From positions 1,550,001 through 1,614,000 of the forward strand of contig NZ_CP069717.1 of assembly GCF_024971095.1 (NCBI RefSeq): 64,000 nucleotides of DNA, written 5' to 3'. Shown here piece after piece: positions 25,726 through 34,081 of the stretch. This stretch comes from Microbacterium neungamense (lineage in GTDB: Bacteria > Actinomycetota > Actinomycetes > Actinomycetales > Microbacteriaceae). Below the pieces are notes generated by a model. The model worked only from the letters and a program-made list of their open reading frames with translations, made no database searches and was not told where the DNA came from. The position numbers were made by a program, and so were the translations under genes. The number at the start of each line of letters is the position of its first letter. Within the stretch, counting starts at the first letter, position 1.

Positions 25726-26651
25726 CGTTCCTCCAGCAGTGCTCGGGCGGTGTTCTCGTCGGTGATGATCGCGGTGCACAGGCCGTTGCTGACGACTGTA
25801 CGCGCGATGTCGTGCTTCGCGGCCCCCGCGGTGACGAACACCGCACGGCGGGCCGCGCGCAGGCGGTCCAGGTCGATGCCGACCGTGCGGGCGTCGAGGG
25901 CGGGGTCGACGATGTTGCCGTCGGCGTCGACATACCGGCCCAGCAGGTCCCCGACGGCGCCGCGACGGGCGAGCTCGGCGACGTCCTCCGCGGTGAGGTA
26001 GCCGTGCTCGACGTGCGCGGAGGTGCGGTCGGCGGGACCGGCCGAGAAGAGGAAGGCGTCGGCGTGGGCGGCCTGATCGAGGATGGCCGCGACGGTGCGG
26101 TCCGCTTCGATGGCCCGTTTGGTCTCGACGCGCTCCAGGATCGCGGGGCTCGGCAGCAGCACCACCTGTCCGGATGCCCGCTGAGCGATGGTCGCGGCGA
26201 GGCTCGCGGCCCCGCCGGAGCGCCGGTTGAGGCTCACTCCCCCGTTCGCCTGCACGACGGTGACGCCGTTCGCCCAGCCGTACGGCAGCGCCTCGGCGAC
26301 CGCGGTCAAGGTGCGGCCCCAGCTCACGGCGAGGGTGCGCGGCACGGGACGCGACGCGGCGAGGTGGTCGGCGGCGGCCTGGGCGACGCGCGCCAGTTCG
26401 TCGTCCTCGGAGGCCGGCACCACCACGGCATCCGTCAGAGCGAAGCGGTCCGACAGCTCGCGCTCGAGCCCGAGGCGACGCGCCCGCGGATGCACGATCT
26501 CGATCCGCACGATCCCGCGCTCCCGCGCCTGGGTGAGCAGCCGTCCCGCCTTCCACCGTGAGATGCCGAGCAGGGCGCCGATCTCGTCCTGGGTCTTGCC
26601 CTCGTCGTAGTAGAGCTCGGCCACGCGCACCGAGAGCAGCTCGTCGTCCAC
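25722..26651 (-). CDS. SorC/DeoR-type sugar-binding transcriptional regulator
   Basis: A 309-residue regulator with an N-terminal helix-turn-helix (YYDEGKTQDEIGALLGISRWKAGRLL) and a C-terminal sugar-phosphate-binding domain of the SorC family. From its position it should sense deoxyribose-5-phosphate and control this operon. A GTG at 26651 preceded by GGGGAAGGAGGAAGCC is chosen over the ATG at 26699: that ATG lies upstream of a TACCCT -10 box, and the ribosome site fits the GTG exactly. Confidence 0.9.
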   Translation of the reverse strand: MDDELLSVRVAELYYDEGKTQDEIGALLGISRWKAGRLLTQARERGIVRIEIVHPRARRLGLERELSDRFALTDAVVVPASEDDELARVAQAAADHLAASRPVPRTLAVSWGRTLTAVAEALPYGWANGVTVVQANGGVSLNRRSGGAASLAATIAQRASGQVVLLPSPAILERVETKRAIEADRTVAAILDQAAHADAFLFSAGPADRTSAHVEHGYLTAEDVAELARRGAVGDLLGRYVDADGNIVDPALDARTVGIDLDRLRAARRAVFVTAGAAKHDIARTVVSNGLCTAIITDENTARALLEER

Positions 26652-26757
26652 GGCTTCCTCCTTCCCCTCCAGGGTAGGAGGAATCCGGCACACGCGCATG
26701 GCGATGCTCAGATGAGCAGCGGATGCCTGTGGTGGTGCGCATCTGCGGCGGGGACGA

Positions 26758-26793
26758 CGAAGGGCGGCCCCGGCGAACCGGGACCGCCCTTCG
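26758..26793 (-). terminator. Terminator downstream of clpP2
   Basis: Hairpin CGAAGGGCGG..CCCGG / CCGGG.CCGCCCTTCG with GAA-type loop and one bulge, 14 bases after the clpP2 stop on the minus strand. Confidence 0.7.
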
Positions 26794-26807
26794 CGGGAAC
26801 GCAGCGC

Positions 26808-27449
26808 TCAGGCGCGCTTGCGGCTGGTCAGCACCTGGTCGACGATGCCATAGGCGCGGGCGTCCTCGGCCGAGAGGATCTTGTCGCGGTCGATGTCGCG
26901 GTTGACCTCCTCGGCGGTCTTGTGCGTGTGCTTGGCCAGGGTCTCCTCCAGCCAGGTGCGCATGCGCATGATCTCCGCGGCCTGGATCTCGATGTCGGAT
27001 GCCTGGCCGTGCCCGGCCTCGCCCATCGCCGGCTGGTGGATCAGCACGCGGGCGTTCGGCAGCGCCAGTCGCTTGCCCGGCGTGCCGGCGGCCAGCAGCA
27101 CGGCCGCCGCCGACGCCGCTTGCCCGAGCACCACGGTCTGGATCTGCGGCGCCACGTACTGCATGGTGTCGTAGATCGCGGTCATCGCCGTGAACGAGCC
27201 GCCGGGAGAGTTGATGTACATCGTGATGTCACGCTCGGAGTCCTGGCTCTCCAGGACGAGCAGCTGGGCCATGACGTCGTCCGCGGAGGCGTCGTCGACC
27301 TGCACGCCGAGGAAGATCACGCGGTCCTCGAACAGCTTGTTGTAGGGGTCCTGGCGCTTGAAGCCGTAGGCCGTGCGCTCCTCGAACTGGGGAAGGATGT
27401 ACCGGCTCTGGGGAAGGTTCCCGGCGGCGCGGAAGGTGGGTGTGTACAT
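26808..27449 (-). CDS. clpP2: Clp protease proteolytic subunit, ClpP2-type
   Basis: A 213-residue serine peptidase subunit. The catalytic Ser is in [12 protein letters not shown], His in VLIHQPAM and Asp in the DIDRDKIL helix region. The N-terminal extension [19 protein letters not shown] is typical of ClpP2. In actinobacteria ClpP1 and ClpP2 form a mixed 14-mer that pairs with ClpX or ClpC. AGGAGAGGACCTAC precedes the ATG. It is 17 bases downstream of clpP1. Confidence 0.95.
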   Translation of the reverse strand: MYTPTFRAAGNLPQSRYILPQFEERTAYGFKRQDPYNKLFEDRVIFLGVQVDDASADDVMAQLLVLESQDSERDITMYINSPGGSFTAMTAIYDTMQYVAPQIQTVVLGQAASAAAVLLAAGTPGKRLALPNARVLIHQPAMGEAGHGQASDIEIQAAEIMRMRTWLEETLAKHTHKTAEEVNRDIDRDKILSAEDARAYGIVDQVLTSRKRA

Positions 27450-27466
27450 GTAGGTCCTCTCCTGCC

Positions 27467-28060
27467 TCAGTTCGCCGCCGCCGTGCCGCCGCCGCCGGAC
27501 ACGTCGCGGGCGTGCTCGCGGATGTGGTCGACGAAGCCGTACTCGAGCGCCTCCTCGGCGGTGAACCAGCGGTCGCGGTCGCCGTCGGCGTTGATCTGCT
27601 CCACGGTCTTGCCGGTCTGGGCGGCGGTGATCTCGGCGAGGCGCTTCTTCATCGAGAGGATGAGCTGCGCCTGCGTCTGGATGTCGCTCGCGGTGCCGCC
27701 GAAGCCGCCGTGCGGCTGGTGCAGCAGCACGCGGGCGTTCGGCGTGATGTACCGCTTGCCCTTGGTGCCGCTGGTCAGCAGCAGCTGGCCCATCGAGGCC
27801 GCCATGCCGATGCCGACCGTGACGATGTCGTTCGGCACGAACTGCATGGTGTCGTAGATGGCCATGCCCGCGGTGATCGAGCCGCCGGGCGAGTTGATGT
27901 AGAGGTAGATGTCCTTCTCGGGGTCCTCTGCGGCGAGAAGGAGGATCTTCGCGCAGATCTCGTTGGCGTTCTCATCGCGCACCTCGGATCCGAGCCAGAT
28001 GATGCGGTCCTTCAGCAGCCTGTCGAAGACACTCGTCGCGACGAGGGGTTCTGCAGCCAT
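27467..28060 (-). CDS. clpP1: Clp protease proteolytic subunit, ClpP1-type
   Basis: A 197-residue ClpP paralogue with Ser in [12 protein letters not shown], His in [12 protein letters not shown] and Asp in the C-terminal helix region. AGGAG precedes the ATG at 28060, so the in-frame ATG at 28111 (MLSPVDSNH) is rejected. It is the first gene of a clpP1-clpP2 unit. Confidence 0.95.
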   Translation of the reverse strand: MAAEPLVATSVFDRLLKDRIIWLGSEVRDENANEICAKILLLAAEDPEKDIYLYINSPGGSITAGMAIYDTMQFVPNDIVTVGIGMAASMGQLLLTSGTKGKRYITPNARVLLHQPHGGFGGTASDIQTQAQLILSMKKRLAEITAAQTGKTVEQINADGDRDRWFTAEEALEYGFVDHIREHARDVSGGGGTAAAN

Positions 28061-28141
28061 GTCAGCTCCTGTTTCCGTGTTTCGGTGATTCGAATCTACC
28101 GGCGACAACACGGACGGCCGGTCGTGTTCGCCGTCGGCATA

Positions 28142-28633
28142 TCAGCGTGGCGGACGGAGCTCCCGGGCGTATCCGGTCACGGACCGCGTGTACCGCGGCA
28201 GGTGGGGTGCAAGGGCCTCCAGGGCGACGGAAGCCGCGGCCAGCGGATCCCCCGCGGAGGCGAGCGCGAGGGCGTAGAACGCGGATGCCGCATCCGCGAG
28301 CGGACCGCCGCGTTCGCGCTCCGCCGCCAGCAGCTCGAGGCTCTCGGCGACGCGGCCGAGGTTGCGCAGCGTGCTCGCCAGCTGGATCACGGCCTGCGCG
28401 CGCAGGTCTTCGGGCAGGCCGAGATCGAGCGCGCCGAGATCGAGCGCGCGACGGTAGAGCGGCTCCGTCTCGGACTCCAGGCCCGCCGAATCGCGGGCGC
28501 CCGCGCGTTCGAACGCCGCGTGCGCCTCGTCCGGGGCCTCGGCCGCGAGGGCATCGATGCGCGCGATGCGCTCGAGGTCGGTCAGCGCGTCGTCTGCCCA
28601 GATCGCGTCGATCCGCTGCTGCCAGTCCGGCAC
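28142..28633 (-). CDS. TPR-like helical protein of unknown function
   Basis: A 163-residue all-helical protein (DWQQRIDAIWADDALTDLERIARIDALAAEAPDEAHAAFERAG...EPLYRRALDLG...QAVIQLASTLRNLGRVAESLELL) with tetratricopeptide-like spacing. The GTG at 28633 is chosen because AAGGA lies six bases upstream; the longer frame to 28702 crosses the tig terminator. It sits between tig and clpP1, so a protein-quality-control role is possible but only positional. Confidence 0.75.
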   Translation of the reverse strand: MPDWQQRIDAIWADDALTDLERIARIDALAAEAPDEAHAAFERAGARDSAGLESETEPLYRRALDLGALDLGLPEDLRAQAVIQLASTLRNLGRVAESLELLAAERERGGPLADAASAFYALALASAGDPLAAASVALEALAPHLPRYTRSVTGYARELRPPR

Positions 28634-28651
28634 GGGTCCTTCCGGGAACGG

Positions 28652-28683
28652 GGAAGGGCGGATGCCGCAGCATCCGCCCTTCC
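28652..28683 (-). terminator. Terminator of tig
   Basis: Perfect 14-bp inverted repeat GGAAGGGCGGATGC / GCATCCGCCCTTCC with loop CGCA, just after the trigger factor stop. The next gene's ribosome site lies immediately downstream. Confidence 0.8.
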
Positions 28684-28698
28684 GTGAATGATCCGCGA

Positions 28699-30213
28699 TC
28701 ACTCGGCCTTGTCGGCCTCGTCCTTCTTCGCGGCGGCCTTCTTCGCCGGAGCCTTCTTCGCCGGAGCCTTCTTCGCGGGCTTCTCCTCCGCCTTCTCGGC
28801 GTCGGCGGCCTCGTCCTTCTTCGCGGCGGCCTTCTTCGCCGGAGCCTTCTTCGCCGGAGCCTTCTTCGCGGGCTTCTCCTCGGCCTTCTCGGCGTCGGCG
28901 GCCTCGGCGTCCGCGGCCTCGTCCTCGGCCTCATCGATGTCGCCGATGAACTCGGACAGGTCGACGTCCTTGCCGGCGGTGTCGACGACCTTCACCTTGC
29001 TGAGCGCGACCGCGAGCGCCTTGTTGCGGGCGACCTCGCCGATCAGCGCGGGCAGCTGGTTGGCCGACTGCAGCGCCTCGACGAACTCCTGCGGCGCCAT
29101 GCCGTACTGCGCGGCGGACTGGATCAGGTACTGGCTGAGCTCCTCCTGCGACACCTGCACCTTGGCGTCCTCGGCGATCGCGTCGAGCAGCACCTGGGTG
29201 CGGAACTGCTTCTCGCTGGCCTCGGTGACCTCGGCACGGTGCTCGTCGTCCTCGAGACGGCCCTCGCCCTCGAGGTGGCTGTGCACCTCGTCCTCGATGA
29301 GCTGGGGCGGCACCGGGATCTCGATCTGCTCGAGAAGGGTCTCGATGAGCTTGTCGCGGGCGGCGGCGCCCTGGGCGAAGACGCCCTGCTGGGCGACGCG
29401 CTCGGCGAGGCTGGCGCGCAGCTCGGCGAGGGTGTCGAACTCGCTGGCCATCTGCGCGAAGTCGTCGTCGGCCTCGGGGAGGTCGCGCTCCTTGACGGCC
29501 TTGACGGTGACGGAGACCTCGGCCTCCTCGCCGGCGTGGTCGCCGCCGACGAGCTTGGAGCGGAACGTGGTCTGCTCGCCTGCGGTGAGGGACTCGATCG
29601 CCTCGTCGATGCCCTCGAGCAGCTCACCCGAGCCCACCTCGTAGGAGACGCCGTCGGCGCGGTCGATCTCGGCGCCGTCGATCGACGCGGTCAGGTCGAG
29701 CTCGACGAAGTCGCCCTTGGCGGCCGGGCGGTCGACCGGGATCAGCGTGCCGAAGCGCGCGCGCAGGCGGTCCAGCTCGGCGTCGACCGCCGCCTCGTCG
29801 GCCTCGACGGCGTCGACGGTGACGGTGATGTCCGACAGGTCGGGGAGCTCGATCTCCGGGCGGACGTCGACCTCGATGTCGACGAGCAGGTCGCCCGAGA
29901 AGTCCTTCTCGCTCGGCCACTGCGTGATGTCAGCGGTGGGACGGCCGACCATGCGCACGTTGTGCTCGGCGGCTGCGGCACGGAAGAAGCCGTCGAGGCC
30001 CTCGTTCACGGCGTGCTCGATCACGGCGCCGCGGCCGATGCGCTGGTCGATGATCGGCGCGGGGACCTTGCCCTTGCGGAAGCCCGGGATCTGCACGTCG
30101 CGGGCGATGTGCTCGTAGGCGTGCTGGATGCTGGGCTTGAGGTCCTCGGGGGTGACCGTGATGCTGAGCTTCACCCGAGTCGGGGACAGCTTCTCGACGG
30201 TGCTGTTGGCCAT
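28699..30213 (-). CDS. tig: Trigger factor with duplicated lysine/alanine-rich tail
   Basis: A 504-residue ribosome-bound chaperone. The ribosome-docking signature GFRKGKVP is near residues 44-51, followed by the peptidyl-prolyl isomerase domain and the C-terminal 'arms'. The last 70 residues are a histone H1-like tail with two tandem 31-residue units ([20 protein letters not shown] core), encoded by a 93-bp direct repeat starting at 28715 and 28808. This extends the usual length of about 430. It could bind nucleic acid or rRNA, but this is inference. Confidence 0.95.
   Translation of the reverse strand: MANSTVEKLSPTRVKLSITVTPEDLKPSIQHAYEHIARDVQIPGFRKGKVPAPIIDQRIGRGAVIEHAVNEGLDGFFRAAAAEHNVRMVGRPTADITQWPSEKDFSGDLLVDIEVDVRPEIELPDLSDITVTVDAVEADEAAVDAELDRLRARFGTLIPVDRPAAKGDFVELDLTASIDGAEIDRADGVSYEVGSGELLEGIDEAIESLTAGEQTTFRSKLVGGDHAGEEAEVSVTVKAVKERDLPEADDDFAQMASEFDTLAELRASLAERVAQQGVFAQGAAARDKLIETLLEQIEIPVPPQLIEDEVHSHLEGEGRLEDDEHRAEVTEASEKQFRTQVLLDAIAEDAKVQVSQEELSQYLIQSAAQYGMAPQEFVEALQSANQLPALIGEVARNKALAVALSKVKVVDTAGKDVDLSEFIGDIDEAEDEAADAEAADAEKAEEKPAKKAPAKKAPAKKAAAKKDEAADAEKAEEKPAKKAPAKKAPAKKAAAKKDEADKAE
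28715..28900. repeat. 93-bp tandem repeat in the 3' end of tig
   Basis: Two nearly identical in-frame units of 93 bp (31 codons) starting at about 28715 and 28808, encoding the Lys/Ala/Pro tail of trigger factor. Each contains a doubled internal TTCGCCGGAGCCTTC motif. Confidence 0.85.
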
Positions 30214-30291
30214 GCTGGTGTGTTCTCCTTGTGGTTTCCGCGCAGACGACGCGGTCGTGAAGTCTGGATTCCGTGGTGGGTCTGGATTCCG

Positions 30292-30368
30292 TGGTCGGGG
30301 CGACAGGATTTGAACCTGCGACCTCCCGCTCCCAAAGCGGGCGCTCTACCAAGCTGAGCTACGCCCCG
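30292..30368 (-). tRNA. tRNA-Pro (anticodon TGG)
   Basis: The minus-strand gene folds as a standard tRNA: acceptor CGGGGCG / CGCCCCG, D-arm AGCTCAGCTTGGTAGAGCG, anticodon stem CCCGC / GCGGG with loop TTTGGGA (anticodon TGG), T-arm with GGTTCAAATCC. The 3' CCA is encoded at 30292-30294. Confidence 0.96.
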
Positions 30369-30431
30369 GTGAACCCGCGCGCACGGGAACGGCCTCCACG
30401 AGTCTAACGGACGGGAGGCCGCGCCCCGTCC

Positions 30432-30437
30432 GCTATG
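30432..30437 (+). promoter_or_regulatory. Candidate -10 box for tRNA-Gly
   Basis: TATGCT about 45 bases before the tRNA-Gly gene, in the gap between the two divergent tRNA genes. No clear -35 is seen. Confidence 0.4.
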
Positions 30438-30481
30438 CTTGATCGGTCGGCCGGCAGACGGCCGGCGCCGGATTCCGGTCC

Positions 30482-30552
30482 GGGGGCGTAGCTCAATGGT
30501 AGAGCCCCAGTCTTCCAAACTGGTGGTGCGGGTTCGATTCCCGTCGCCCCCT
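30482..30552 (+). tRNA. tRNA-Gly (anticodon TCC)
   Basis: Acceptor GGGGGCG / CGCCCCC, D-arm TAGCTCAATGGTAGAGC, anticodon stem CCAGT / ACTGG with loop CTTCCAA (anticodon TCC), T-arm GGGTTCGATTCCCG. The discriminator is T and the CCA is not encoded. Confidence 0.96.
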
Positions 30553-30598
30553 CTGATGTGCAAAGGCCCCGCCGCACGGCGGGGCCTTTGCACATCAG
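30553..30598. terminator. Very long perfect hairpin after tRNA-Gly
   Basis: Perfect 22-bp inverted repeat beginning CTGATGTGCAAAGGCC with a minimal loop. It starts one base after the tRNA. Most likely the tRNA terminator; it is unusually long for one. Confidence 0.8.
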
Positions 30599-30745
30599 GA
30601 TCGAAGACGTTCCACAGCCGCCGCGTCCCAAATCGGCTGCCCGTTTATGCAGTCCCGGCAAATCCGGTTCGCCTCCTCGCGATATACCAATACGCTGACC
30701 CGACTCGGTGCGCATCACCCGAGTGATTCGGAAGGGGGATGCTCC

Positions 30746-31399
30746 ATGGAGCACCGGACTGCCGCGGGGGCGGCACTGACATCCACTCGACGACGCAAGG
30801 TTCTCGCCGTCCTCGCCGGCGGCCTCGTGCTCGGCGTCGGCGCGGCCGTGACGCTCGCGGCGTGGAACGACTCGGAGTTCGCGACCGGCACGTTCACCGC
30901 CGGCTCGTTCAACCTCGAGGGGTCGACGACAGGGCGCTTCAACGCGTCCTACGGCGACCACAACGTCGACAACGGCGACGCCGCCGCGAGCCTGGTCTTC
31001 CAGCTGCCCGAGACCGCCGCCGCGATGTCGCCCGGCGACGTCGTGTACGCGCCGTTCTGGGTGCGCCTGGACGAGACGACCACGAACGACGCCACGCTCG
31101 TGCCGGACGGGACCACTGCCGGCACCGGCGGCAACGAGGCGAACCTCTCGTACACGGTGCGCGCCATCGCCCCCGCCGCGACCTGCGACGCGACCGCTGC
31201 CGGCACGCTCATCGCCTCCGGGAGCACGCTGAGCGCGCAGACGGGGGCGACCTCGGTGCCGCTGACCAAGGGGGCCGCCGCGGGTGCGCCCGGGACCGCC
31301 GTGCAGCTCTGCTTCGCGGTGACGGCCGGCGAGGGCATCACTCAGGGCGCCTCGGCGACCGCGACGTGGAAGTTCACCGCCACCTCGACCGCGGACTGA
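30746..31399 (+). CDS. SipW/TasA-type secreted surface protein
   Basis: A 217-residue exported protein with the hallmark 'SipW-dependent' N-terminus: basic start, then VLAVLAGGLVLGVGAAVTLAAWNDSEFATGTFTAG. The mature domain (GDAAASLVFQLPETAAAMSPGD...WVRLDETTTNDATL...) fits the CalY/TasA biofilm-fibre superfamily. GGAAGGGGG lies about 9 bases before the ATG. Such proteins need a dedicated ER-type signal peptidase (SipW), and none is seen in this window. The next gene repeats this signal segment almost residue for residue. Confidence 0.85.
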   Translation: MEHRTAAGAALTSTRRRKVLAVLAGGLVLGVGAAVTLAAWNDSEFATGTFTAGSFNLEGSTTGRFNASYGDHNVDNGDAAASLVFQLPETAAAMSPGDVVYAPFWVRLDETTTNDATLVPDGTTAGTGGNEANLSYTVRAIAPAATCDATAAGTLIASGSTLSAQTGATSVPLTKGAAAGAPGTAVQLCFAVTAGEGITQGASATATWKFTATSTAD

Positions 31400-31400
31400 C

Positions 31401-32255
31401 ATGACACGCACCCGCAGAGGCCGGCGGGAGGCGAGGCGGCTGCGCTTCCGCCGCATCCAGGCGCTCCTCGCGGGCGGCCTGGTGCTCGGTGTGGGTGCCG
31501 CGGCCACGCTCGCGGCGTGGAACGACACCGAGCATGGCAGCGCGACCTTCACGGCCGGCCGCCTTGGTCGTCTGGGCCTTCTGGCCGCGCGGTCCGGCGC
31601 GGGCTCGTCCTCGGAGCGACGGGAACGGGGCGTCGGCATGAGAGCGGCACGGGTGCTCGCCGGTGCCGCGGTCGTCGCGGCGCTCCTGTCCCCCACGCCC
31701 GCGTGGGCGGCGCCGGCGACCGAAGTGGTGCAGGGCGACGTGCTGCGCCTCGTCTCGGTGGCGGACTGGGATGCCGCCTCCCGGCTGGTGCCCGGCCGCC
31801 CCGTGCACTGGGACGTGACGGTGAGCGCGGACGCGCCGGACCCCGGGACGGTGCTGATCGGCGTCAGCGCGGCCGGCGACGCCGCACTCACCGTCGCCGT
31901 GCACCGCTGCGAAGCCGCGTGGGGGATCAGCGGATGCCCGGCCGGCGCGCTGCCGATCCGGACCGAGTGGCGGGTTCCGCTCGACGGCGCCGAGGTGCCG
32001 CTGACCCGGATCCGCGACGACGAGGTCGCCCGCCTGCGGCTCACCGTCGCCCTGGTATCCGGAAGCGGCGGCAGCACCCGGCTGCGCGTGCACGCGCACG
32101 GCGCCGGGGAGTCCGCCGCGATCGCCCCAGGCGGCGACCTCGCCGTCACCGGCCCACCCCCGCTCGCTCCCTGGGCGCTCGGCGGCGGCGCGCTGCTCCT
32201 CGCAGGGCTGGCGCTGCTCGTCCTGCGGCGGCCGGACCGCGGAGGCCGCTCATGA
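31401..32255 (+). CDS. Fused surface protein: SipW-type signal joined to a second signal and LAxTG-anchored domain
   Basis: A 284-residue frame that looks like two genes fused. Residues 1-53 copy the signal region of the preceding gene (ALLAGGLVLGVGAAATLAAWNDTE...TFTAG). Residues 54-79 ([20 protein letters not shown]...) match nothing obvious. A second complete signal peptide begins at Met80 (MRAARVLAGAAVVAALLSPTPAWA; ATG at 31638). The last part has LAVTG, then a membrane helix and an Arg tail, fitting a class E sortase LAxTG anchor. Translation may really start at 31638. Most simply, a deletion removed the body of a TasA-like gene and whatever lay between. Confidence 0.65.
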   Translation: MTRTRRGRREARRLRFRRIQALLAGGLVLGVGAAATLAAWNDTEHGSATFTAGRLGRLGLLAARSGAGSSSERRERGVGMRAARVLAGAAVVAALLSPTPAWAAPATEVVQGDVLRLVSVADWDAASRLVPGRPVHWDVTVSADAPDPGTVLIGVSAAGDAALTVAVHRCEAAWGISGCPAGALPIRTEWRVPLDGAEVPLTRIRDDEVARLRLTVALVSGSGGSTRLRVHAHGAGESAAIAPGGDLAVTGPPPLAPWALGGGALLLAGLALLVLRRPDRGGRS

Positions 32256-32546
32256 AGCGCGGTCTTCCCGCCGCGGTGGCGGGTCTCGTGCTCCTCGCCT
32301 TCTCGGCATCCGGCGCGCAGGCCGCGGCCCGCACGGAGGTGACGGATGCCGCGTTCACGGATGCCGAGCACGCGGCCTCGGCGACGTTCACCGCGCTGAA
32401 CGTGCCGGAGCCGGTGAGCTCGCGCTCGCCGGGCTGCGTGACGGATCCCGGGCTCCTCGCGCTCGCGCCGACCATCACCATCTCCTGGCGGGTGCCGTCC
32501 GGCGTCGCCGGGTACACGCAGGCGAACGCCGAGTACGGCCTGACGC
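32252..32546 (+). pseudogene. 3'-truncated secreted protein gene (TasA-like start)
   Basis: The ATG at 32252 overlaps the previous stop as ATGA. The product starts with a clear signal peptide (MKRGLPAAVAGLVLLAFSAS...AQA), followed by AAFTDAEHAASATFTALNV, a TasA/CalY-like stretch. It breaks off at about TITISWRVPSGVAGYTQAN. No stop occurs before the rbpA terminator; the frame runs on antisense through rbpA to 32827. The real 3' end and stop appear to have been lost in a deletion that brought rbpA close. Confidence 0.65.
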
Positions 32547-32580
32547 GAACGGGCCCCCGAGGTTCCTCGGGGGCCCGTTC
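32547..32580. terminator. Terminator of rbpA, also stopping the truncated surface-protein operon
   Basis: Perfect 16-bp inverted repeat GAACGGGCCCCCGAGG / CCTCGGGGGCCCGTTC with a two-base loop, 21 bases after the rbpA stop on the minus strand. Confidence 0.8.
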
Positions 32581-32601
32581 CGATGCTCGATCAGCGGGGC
32601 G

Positions 32602-32958
32602 TCAGGCCTGCCCTCGCCGCGCGCGCAGCTGGTTCAGCGCATCCTGGAGGAGCTGCTCGGCCTCCTCCTCGGTGCGACGCTCCTTCACGTACGCGAGGTG
32701 CGTCTTGTACGGCTCGGCCTTCGCCAGCGCCGGCGGATTGTCCTTGTCCCGCCCGGCCGGGAGGCCCGAGTGCGGGTGGTCGATGACGTCCGGGATCTCC
32801 TCCTCGGGCAGGCCGGCCGCGAAGTAGCGGACGGTCTCGTTGCCCAGGGCATCCCAATACGACACCGCGATGCGGTCGGCGTGATAGCCGTGGTCCTGCT
32901 CGCCCATCGGCCCGGAGCCGACTCGGGTGCCGCGGATCGCGTTCCCTCCGGTGGCCAT
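32602..32958 (-). CDS. rbpA: RNA polymerase-binding protein RbpA
   Basis: A 118-residue actinobacteria-specific activator that binds sigma factors and RNA polymerase. The N-terminal GGNAIRGTRVGSGP segment, a central fold (YWDALGNETVRYFAAGLPEEEIPD) and the C-terminal sigma-interacting helix (TEEEAEQLLQDALNQLRAR) are present. The core zinc-site cysteines of mycobacterial RbpA are absent, as in Microbacteriaceae. The ATG overlaps the secG stop as TGATG. Confidence 0.93.
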   Translation of the reverse strand: MATGGNAIRGTRVGSGPMGEQDHGYHADRIAVSYWDALGNETVRYFAAGLPEEEIPDVIDHPHSGLPAGRDKDNPPALAKAEPYKTHLAYVKERRTEEEAEQLLQDALNQLRARRGQA

Positions 32959-33206
32959 CAGATCACCTGGAACTTCGTGATGAGCCCGAGGGCGACGATG
33001 GACACGAACCACAGCAGCGCGAGCACCACCGTGAACCGGTTCAGGTTCCGCTCGGCGAGGCCGGACGAGCCGACCGCCGCGGACATGCCGCCGCCGAACA
33101 TGTCCGACAGCCCGCCGCCGCGGCCTTTGTGGAGAAGGATGAGGAGGGTCAGCAGGACGCTGGTGATGCCCAGCAGCACCTGCAGCACGAACTCAAGAAC
33201 TGGCAC
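32958..33206 (-). CDS. secG: Protein translocase subunit SecG
   Basis: An 82-residue, two-helix component of the SecYEG channel. It has MPVLEFVLQVLLGITSVLLTLLILLHKGRGGGLSDMFG at the N-terminus and RNLNRFTVVLALLWFVSIVAL as the second helix; the GRGGGLSDMFGGG loop is the family signature. It lies downstream of tpiA and overlaps rbpA by two bases. Confidence 0.95.
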   Translation of the reverse strand: MPVLEFVLQVLLGITSVLLTLLILLHKGRGGGLSDMFGGGMSAAVGSSGLAERNLNRFTVVLALLWFVSIVALGLITKFQVI

Positions 33207-33261
33207 GAGTGAAAGCCTTTCGACCGGGCCGTTCGGCCCGCGTAACGGTCAAGTATACGGG

Positions 33262-33285
33262 GCGGCGGGGCCGGAGCCCCGCCGC
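33262..33285 (-). terminator. Terminator downstream of tpiA
   Basis: Perfect 10-bp inverted repeat GCGGCGGGGC / GCCCCGCCGC with loop CGGA, four bases after the tpiA stop. A second small palindrome, GGGCCGTTCGGCCC, lies at about 33224-33237 before secG. Confidence 0.75.
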
Positions 33286-33289
33286 ACAC

Positions 33290-34081
33290 TCAGACGCCGA
33301 CGTGCTTCTCGAAGCGGACGATGGCCGCGAAATCGTCGACCACGAGGCTGGCTCCTCCGACGAGAGCGCCGTCCACATCGGGCTCGCGCATGAACGAGGC
33401 GATGTTCGCGGCCTTCACGGATCCGCCGTAGAGGATGCGGGTGCGTGCCGCGGCATCCTCGTCGAGCACCGAGGCGATGACCTTCCGCAGCGCGGCGCAG
33501 ACCTCCTGGGCCTGCTGCGGGGTCGCCGCCTGACCGGACCCGATCGCCCACACCGGCTCGTACGCCACGACGATGTCCGCGGAGGCGGGCACACCCTGGA
33601 GGGCGGCCTCGAGCTGTGCCGCCGGGACGGCGCTCGCGCCGTGCTTCTCCAGGTCCTCCGCCGTCTCGCCGACGCAGATGACCGGCACCAGGCCGTGCTT
33701 CAGCGCGGCCTTGACCTTCGCGTTGACGACCTCGTCGGTCTCCCGGTGGTACTCGCGGCGCTCGGAGTGCCCGATGATGACGTACTTCACGTCGAGCTTC
33801 GCGAGGAACGCACCGGAGACCTCGCCGGTGTACGCGCCCGAGTCGTGCGCGGACAGGTCCTGCGCGCCGAGCGCGAACGGGATCTTGTCGGCGTCGATGA
33901 GCGTCTGCACGCTGCGGATGTCGGTGAAAGGCGGGAACACCGCCACCTCCACCGAGCCGTCCTCATGCCCCGCCTCTTTGAGCGTCCAGTGCAGCTTCTG
34001 CACCGTGGCGACCGCCTGCAGGTGGTCGAGGTTCATCTTCCAGTTGCCCGCGATCAGCGGGACGCGGCTGCTCACTGCCAT
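33290..34081 (-). CDS. tpiA: Triosephosphate isomerase
   Basis: A 263-residue TIM barrel interconverting DHAP and glyceraldehyde-3-phosphate. Catalytic elements are intact: NWKMN (Lys), IIGHSERR (His) and [11 protein letters not shown] (Glu), with the phosphate loop YGGSVKAAN. The start overlaps pgk by 10 bases. It is the last gene of the gap-pgk-tpiA glycolytic cluster. Confidence 0.97.
   Translation of the reverse strand: MAVSSRVPLIAGNWKMNLDHLQAVATVQKLHWTLKEAGHEDGSVEVAVFPPFTDIRSVQTLIDADKIPFALGAQDLSAHDSGAYTGEVSGAFLAKLDVKYVIIGHSERREYHRETDEVVNAKVKAALKHGLVPVICVGETAEDLEKHGASAVPAAQLEAALQGVPASADIVVAYEPVWAIGSGQAATPQQAQEVCAALRKVIASVLDEDAAARTRILYGGSVKAANIASFMREPDVDGALVGGASLVVDDFAAIVRFEKHVGV

Noticed and set aside
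26652..26699. ATG at 26699 as start of the deoxyribose-operon regulator
   Set aside because: It lies upstream of the likely -10 box and has no ribosome site, whereas the GTG at 26651 follows a strong AAGGAGG sequence.
28699..28910. CRISPR-like appearance of the repeated segment in tig
   Set aside because: The repeats are in frame, 93 bp apart with no unique spacers, and encode a Lys/Ala tail; no cas genes in the window.
30404..32371. 655-codon minus-strand open frame over the surface-protein cluster
   Set aside because: It crosses the tRNA-Gly gene and its hairpin and opposes genes with clear signal peptides; no domain content.
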